From DAOMOD01 sp964526035 (GTDB lineage: Bacteria > Pseudomonadota > Gammaproteobacteria > Xanthomonadales > BPKI01): a DNA stretch of 19,491 nt. A program made the translations under genes and the position numbers. Position 1 is the stretch's first letter. The number at the start of each line of letters is the position of its first letter. The notes beneath the pieces were generated by a model, which did not search any database, had not been told where the DNA came from, and saw only the letters and a list, made by a program, of their open reading frames with translations. Shown piece after piece: positions 15,282-19,491 of this stretch. The stretch lies in contig CAZGKE010000058.1 of the NCBI GenBank assembly GCA_964526035.1, positions 1-19,491 on the forward strand. Reading direction: 5' to 3'.

Positions 15282-16207
15282 GCGGGTGCAGGGAACCGCG
15301 CCTTCCAGTGGCGGGCGATGTCGATGCGGCGGCATATCCAGACGTGATCGTGATGCGCGACGTGATCAAGGAACCGCTGCAGCGCCATGAAACGCCCGGG
15401 GCGCCCCAGCAAACGGCCGTGCATGCCGATGGAGAGCACGCGCGGCGCTTCCGCGCCTTCGGCGTAGAGCACATCGAAGCTGTCGCGCAGGTACTCGAAG
15501 AACTGCGAGCCGCAGCTGAAGCCCTGAGCGGTGGCGAAACGCATGTCGTTGGCGTCCAGCGTGTACGGCACCACCAGATGCGGCACGCTGCGGCCGTCGC
15601 TGCAATCAACGCGGGTCCAGAAAGGCAATTCGTCGCCGTAGTAGTCGGCGTCGTATTCGAAGCCGCCGTGCTCGACCAGCAGGCGGCGCGTGTTGGGGCT
15701 GTCGCGTCCGGTATACCAGCCCAGCGGCGCGCTGCCGGTGAGCGCCGTGTGGATTTCGACGGCGCGGCGCATGTGCTCGCGCTCCTCGTCCTCGGGAACG
15801 TTCTGGTAGTCGATCCAGCGCCAGCCGTGCGAGGCGATCTCGTGGCCCAGCTCGACACAGGCCGCAGTCAGTTCCGGAACGCGCTGCATCGCCATGGCAA
15901 TCCCGAAAACCGTCAACGGAAGGGCACGGCTCTCGAACTCGCGGAGGATGCGCCAAGCGCCGACGCGGGTGCCGTATTCGTAGATCGATTCCATGCTGAG
16001 ATGGCGCGCGGGATGGCTCGGCGCACCGCTGATCTCCGTAAGGAACTGCTCGCTGCCGGCGTCGCCGTGCAGCACGCACTTCTCGCCGCCCTCCTCGATG
16101 TTCAGCACGAACTGCAGCGCGATGCGCGCCTGTCTCGGCCACTGCGGATGCGGCGGATGACGCCCGTGCCCACGCAGATCGCGCGGATAGTCTGACTGTT
16201 GGCTCAT
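15278..16207 (-). CDS. puuE: PuuE-type allantoinase, polysaccharide-deacetylase fold
   Basis: The 309-residue product matches PuuE throughout: FVLNIEEGGE (33-42), SMESIYEYGTR (71-81), GHEIASHGWRW (121-131), GWYTGRDSPNTRRL (163-176), PYTLDANDMRFA (214-225), and RLLGRPGR (265-272) near the end. PuuE opens the hydantoin ring of allantoin to give allantoate, using the carbohydrate-esterase-4 fold and not the amidohydrolase fold of AllB. ATG 16207 fits the family N-terminus (MSQQSDYPRDLRGHGR). The upstream open frame overlaps yajD and is a shadow. It lies 89 bp after the YajD gene and overlaps uraD by 4 nt. Confidence 0.95.
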   Translation of the reverse strand: MSQQSDYPRDLRGHGRHPPHPQWPRQARIALQFVLNIEEGGEKCVLHGDAGSEQFLTEISGAPSHPARHLSMESIYEYGTRVGAWRILREFESRALPLTVFGIAMAMQRVPELTAACVELGHEIASHGWRWIDYQNVPEDEEREHMRRAVEIHTALTGSAPLGWYTGRDSPNTRRLLVEHGGFEYDADYYGDELPFWTRVDCSDGRSVPHLVVPYTLDANDMRFATAQGFSCGSQFFEYLRDSFDVLYAEGAEAPRVLSIGMHGRLLGRPGRFMALQRFLDHVAHHDHVWICRRIDIARHWKARFPAPA

Positions 16208-16296
16208 GCGCGCATCGTGCATCGGAACAAGGCTGGTGACCAGCCCGTTTCGCCTGACGCCGCCACGTCCAGGCGGCCCGACCTCGCGGGGAGGCC

Positions 16297-16659
16297 TCAA
16301 CGCTTGAGCAGATCCTTCAGGTTGGCAAACGGATTGGAGGTGGCCGGACCGCTCGCTGCCTGCTCGAGCCCGCCGGGATCGATGTAGCGCTGGTGCTCGT
16401 TGTCGTGGCAGTAGAGACAAAGCAGCTCCCAGTTGCTGCCGTCGCTCGGGTTGTCGTCGTGGTTGTGGTTGCGATGGTGAACGGTCAGCTCGCTGAGGTT
16501 GGCGCGGGTGAACTCGCGCGCGCAGCGGCCGCAGATCCATGGGTACAGCTTCAGCGCCTGCTCGCGATAGCCCTTGTCGCGCGCGGCGGAATGGCGGTGG
16601 GCGTCGGCCACGATGCGGTCGAGCTTTGCGGCATCGGGTTTCTTCGGAGGCAGTGCCAC
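16297..16659 (-). CDS. yajD: YajD-type HNH nuclease family protein
   Basis: The 120-residue product aligns with E. coli YajD: YREQALKLYPWICGRCAREF (31-50), ELTVHHRNHNHDDNP (57-71), DGSNWELLCLYCHDNEH (73-89) and a final NPFANLKDLLKR. CxxC pairs at 43/46 and 81/84 should hold a structural zinc, and HH at 61-62 with the distal His/Asn residues forms the HNH beta-beta-alpha active site. No ATG lies in a suitable place. GTG at 16659 gives the family-like start MALPPKKPDAAKLD and sits 5 nt beyond the hydA stop; GTG 16677 would overlap hydA. The biological role is not established; a DNA-repair or nuclease function is inferred from the fold. It is on the same strand between hydA and puuE. Confidence 0.88.
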   Translation of the reverse strand: MALPPKKPDAAKLDRIVADAHRHSAARDKGYREQALKLYPWICGRCAREFTRANLSELTVHHRNHNHDDNPSDGSNWELLCLYCHDNEHQRYIDPGGLEQAASGPATSNPFANLKDLLKR

Positions 16660-16664
16660 GATCT

Positions 16665-18086
16665 TCAGCCGCCGCACGCGCCGCGCAGGCGGTTGGCTTC
16701 GAAGTACGGTGGGTGCGTGGGCCGCGCCAGATACTGGCCGCGGCCGCGCTCGGCGCGCAGGTCGCCGTTTACCCAGCTCAGATGACCGCGCGTCAGCGTG
16801 TGCGTGGCGACGCCCGTGACGGTGCGTCCCTCGAACACGTTGAAGTCGACGTTCTGGTGGTGGGTCGCGGCCGAAATGGTGCGCGATGCGCCAGGATCCC
16901 AGACCACCAGATCGGCGTCGGCACCGACCGCGACGGCGCCCTTGCGCGGATACAGGTTGAAGATCTGCGCGGCGTTGGTGGAGGTCACGCGCACGAACTC
17001 GCTGGGCGTGAGCCGCCCGCTGCCGACCCCGTAGTGCCAGAGCAATGACATGCGGTCCTCGATGCCGGCGCAGCCGTTGGGGATCAGGGTGAAGTCGTTC
17101 CTGCCGGCGGCCTTCTGCGGCGCGCAGAAGCAGCAGTGGTCGGTGGCGGTCGTATGCAGATGACCGGCTTGCAGGCCCTGCCACAGCGCGTCCTGATGCT
17201 CCCTGGACCGGAACGGCGGGCTCATCACGTGACCGGCGGCGAATTCGAAGTCCGGGTTGCGGTAGACCGAATCGTCGATCAGCAGATGTCCGGCCAGCAC
17301 TTCGCCGAACACGCGCTGGCCCTCGCCGCGCGCCCGCGCGATGGCCTGCAGCGACTGGATGCAGGAGTTGTGCACGACGTAGATCGGCGTGCCCAGCACT
17401 TCGGCGATGCGGATCGCACGGTTGGCGGCCTCGCCCTCGACTGCCGGCGGACGCGACATGGGGTGACCCTCCGGCCCGGTGACGCCGCGCGCCACCAGCT
17501 GCTTCTGCAGGCGGAACACCAGCTCGCCGTTCTCGGCGTGCACGGTCGGCAGTGCGCCCAGCTCGAGGCAACGCGTGAAGCTGTTCACCAGCACCTCGTC
17601 GTCGCACATGATGGCGTTCTTGTAGGCCATGAAGTGCTTGAAACTGGAAACGCCGTGCTCGGTTGCCAGCAGCCCCATATCGCGGTGCACCGATTCATCC
17701 CACCAGGTGATCGCGACGTGGAAGGCGTAGTCGGATGCCGCCTTCTCCGCCCAGCCGCGCCAGGTGTGGAAAGCCTCCATCAGCGGCTGCTGCGGATCGG
17801 GAATGACGAAATCGATGATGCTGGTGGTGCCGCCTGCCAGTCCCGCCGCGGTGCCGGTGTAGAAATCGTCGCTGGCCACGGTGCCCATGAAGGGCAGTTG
17901 CATGTGGGTGTGAGGGTCGATGCCCCCGGGCACTATCAACAGGTCACCGGCATCGATGGTCTCGCAGCTGGCCGGCGCATCGAGGTTCTCACCAATGGCC
18001 TGGATCAGCCCGTCGCCGCACAGCACGTCGGCACGATAGCTGTGCTCGGCATCGACGACGGTGCCGCCGCGGATCAGGATGTTCAT
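16665..18086 (-). CDS. hydA: Dihydropyrimidinase / D-hydantoinase
   Basis: The 473-residue product is a cyclic amidohydrolase with the full binuclear metal set at standard hydantoinase positions: His59 and His61 (DPHTHMQ), carboxylated Lys150 (SSFKHFMAYK), His183 (VHAENGE), His239 and Asp316 (TATDHC). The family stretches GPEGHPMSRPPAVEGEA and TSTNAAQIFNLYPRKGAV are present. It hydrolyses 5,6-dihydrouracil or 5-substituted hydantoins. Allantoin is a hydantoin, so activity on it is conceivable, but the sequence is dihydropyrimidinase-like, and PuuE is already present. GGAG 8 nt before the ATG supports the start. It follows the NCS1 permease by 104 bp and is followed closely by yajD. Normal pyrimidine partners (dihydropyrimidine dehydrogenase, beta-ureidopropionase) are not in view. 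Confidence 0.92.
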   Translation of the reverse strand: MNILIRGGTVVDAEHSYRADVLCGDGLIQAIGENLDAPASCETIDAGDLLIVPGGIDPHTHMQLPFMGTVASDDFYTGTAAGLAGGTTSIIDFVIPDPQQPLMEAFHTWRGWAEKAASDYAFHVAITWWDESVHRDMGLLATEHGVSSFKHFMAYKNAIMCDDEVLVNSFTRCLELGALPTVHAENGELVFRLQKQLVARGVTGPEGHPMSRPPAVEGEAANRAIRIAEVLGTPIYVVHNSCIQSLQAIARARGEGQRVFGEVLAGHLLIDDSVYRNPDFEFAAGHVMSPPFRSREHQDALWQGLQAGHLHTTATDHCCFCAPQKAAGRNDFTLIPNGCAGIEDRMSLLWHYGVGSGRLTPSEFVRVTSTNAAQIFNLYPRKGAVAVGADADLVVWDPGASRTISAATHHQNVDFNVFEGRTVTGVATHTLTRGHLSWVNGDLRAERGRGQYLARPTHPPYFEANRLRGACGG

Positions 18087-18190
18087 GGTCGGTCTCCGGT
18101 GTCCTGCTGATCTCGGAAGCTTGGGCCGTCAAGATATCGCAAAGGATGGATCCAGACACCCCACTGCGGCGACTACCCGAGCGCGACGCA

Positions 18191-19491
18191 TCAAGCGATC
18201 GACCGACCACTCAGCCGCATGCCCGCCATGTAGACCAGCGCCGCCACTGCCAGGCCGACGAACCAGGCGTAGGTATAGAGGCCGACAAATACGCCCGGCA
18301 CGCCTTCGATGAAGCCGGCGGCCTGCAGGAAACCCGGAAGGTTGGGCAGCACGCCGATGATCAGGGCAATCAGCGCCACAGGGTTCCAGCCACCACGGTA
18401 GCCATAGATTCCGTCATGGCGAAACAGGGCAGCGCGGTCCAGTTCGGTGCGGCGAATGAACAGGTAGTCGACCAGCATGATGCCGGCAATGGGGCCGAGC
18501 AGGGCCGAGTAGCCGATCAGCCAGGTGAAGATGTAGGCACCGGTGGTTTCCAGCAGCTTCCACGGGAAGATGGCGATGCCGATGCCGGCGGTGATGTAGC
18601 CGCCCAGCTTGAACGAGATCCGGCCGGGCGCGAGGTTGGAGAAGCCGTTGGCCGGCGCCACCACGTTGGCGGCGAGATTGGTGGTGAGCGTGGCCAGCAC
18701 CAGCGCGATCAGGGCGATCACCACGCCGACGCCGCCCATGCGTCCGGTCAGCGCCACCGGGTCCCAGATGGCCTCGCCGAATATCAGCATCGTTGCCGAG
18801 GTCACCGCGACGGCGATGAAGGCCAGCAACGCCATCGGCAGCGGCAGGCCAAGCGCCTGGCCGACGATCTGATCACGCTGGCTCTTCGCATAGCGGGTGA
18901 AGTCGGGAATGTTCAGCGCCAGCGTCGCCCAGAAACCCACCATGGCGGTCAGCGAAGGCCAGAACACGCGCCAGAACTGGCCCTCGCGCGCGCCACCGGG
19001 ATCGAACTGCGAGGGAGCGGACAGCATCGGACCGAAACCGTCGGCGCGCACCCAGGCCCAGATCAGCAGCGCCACGCACATGATGATCAGCAGCGGCGCG
19101 GCCAGCATCTCGAGCCAGCGGATCGACTCGGTGCCGCGCGCGATGAAGACCACGTGCAGGGCCCAGAAGGCCAGAAAGCACAGGGTCTGGCCTGCGTCGA
19201 TGCCGAGCCCGGGAATGCGCTCGCCGGCAATCGCGTTGCCGGTGAGGATGTTGACGATGGTGTAGATGGCGAAGCCGCCGACCCAGGTCTGGATGCCGAA
19301 CCAGCCGCAGGCGACGAGCCCGCGCAGCACCGCGGGAAGTCGGGCGCCACGGGTGCCAAAGGAGGCACGCAGCAGCACCGGGAACGGTATGCCGTGCTTG
19401 GTGCCGGCGTGGCCGATCAGCAGCATCGGTACCAGGACGATCAGGTTGCCGAGGAAAATGGTGCCAACGGCCTGGGTCAGCGACATGCCCT
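18191..19491 (-). CDS. NCS1-family nucleobase/allantoin/hydantoin permease, N-terminus cut off
   Basis: The 433 or so visible residues form about ten transmembrane helices with NCS1 motifs: GTIFLGNLIVLVPMLLIGHAGTKHGIPFPVLLRASFG near the beginning, GWFGIQTWVGG (substrate-site Trp and Gln), FWATLALNIPDFTRYAKSQRDQ, and the central TTNLAANVVAPANGFSNLAP. NCS1 carriers are normally about 480-500 residues and have two further helices before this point. The frame continues to the window end, so the internal Met at 19486 is not the start and the gene is 5'-truncated here. It would import cytosine, uracil, allantoin or hydantoin by sodium or proton symport. The purine/pyrimidine genes downstream make a ureide or nucleobase likely. 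Confidence 0.9.
   Translation of the reverse strand, partial: GMSLTQAVGTIFLGNLIVLVPMLLIGHAGTKHGIPFPVLLRASFGTRGARLPAVLRGLVACGWFGIQTWVGGFAIYTIVNILTGNAIAGERIPGLGIDAGQTLCFLAFWALHVVFIARGTESIRWLEMLAAPLLIIMCVALLIWAWVRADGFGPMLSAPSQFDPGGAREGQFWRVFWPSLTAMVGFWATLALNIPDFTRYAKSQRDQIVGQALGLPLPMALLAFIAVAVTSATMLIFGEAIWDPVALTGRMGGVGVVIALIALVLATLTTNLAANVVAPANGFSNLAPGRISFKLGGYITAGIGIAIFPWKLLETTGAYIFTWLIGYSALLGPIAGIMLVDYLFIRRTELDRAALFRHDGIYGYRGGWNPVALIALIIGVLPNLPGFLQAAGFIEGVPGVFVGLYTYAWFVGLAVAALVYMAGMRLSGRSIA

Noticed and set aside
16660..17607. Minus-strand open frame running upstream of yajD
   Set aside because: It lies inside the hydA gene in another frame and its product is Arg/Ala-rich with no domain. Only the last 120 codons are family-like.
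16665..18086. Calling this gene an AllB allantoinase
   Set aside because: Motifs such as SSFKHFMAYK and GPEGHPMSRPPAVEGEA are those of dihydropyrimidinases and hydantoinases, and PuuE already provides allantoinase.
17136..18110. 324-codon plus-strand open frame antisense to hydA
   Set aside because: This is a shadow of a gene with all metal ligands in place; its His/Arg/Gln-rich composition is typical of antisense frames in GC-rich DNA.

Overview
The window looks like chromosomal DNA of a high-GC gammaproteobacterium, most likely a member of the Xanthomonadales (Lysobacteraceae/Rhodanobacteraceae). The reasons are the uniformly GC-rich coding sequence, an exported M28 peptidase with a duplicated C-terminal domain of a kind I associate with that order, an RlmC with E. 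coli-like cysteine positions, and a propeller-type diguanylate cyclase. The lineage is inferred from protein character and no database was searched. I saw no tRNA, rRNA, CRISPR array, insertion sequence or prophage gene.

The left part (1-4633) is devoted to the cell envelope and secretion. It holds the 5' end of an exported protein on the minus strand, a non-coding divergent region with a perfect 24-bp hairpin, an outer-membrane beta-barrel protein, a secreted M28 zinc peptidase, and a secreted cysteine-containing protein of unknown function. The last three lie in a row on the plus strand.

The middle (4743-13226) begins with a large minus-strand membrane diguanylate cyclase (periplasmic propeller, Y_Y_Y domain, GGEEF). 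It is divergent from an EamA-type transporter. Next come an exported protein made of ten 18-19 residue RNG repeats (predicted beta-helix), the 23S rRNA methyltransferase RlmC, a DUF420 membrane protein and a FkbM-like methyltransferase.

The right part (13247-19491) is one minus-strand run that reads as a purine/ureide salvage operon. Its order is NCS1 permease (cut by the window end), dihydropyrimidinase/hydantoinase, a YajD-type HNH protein, PuuE allantoinase, UraD (OHCU decarboxylase), allantoicase and ureidoglycolate lyase. Together these encode uptake of a ureide or nucleobase, the last step of urate oxidation to (S)-allantoin, and breakdown of allantoin through allantoate and ureidoglycolate to glyoxylate and urea. 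Two gene pairs share 4-nt ATGA stop/start overlaps, which points to translational coupling. Urate oxidase and HIU hydrolase are not in the window.

The points most worth a second look are the RNG-repeat protein, the perfect hairpin at 558-612, the duplicated domain of the M28 peptidase, and the hydantoinase and HNH gene embedded in the allantoin operon.
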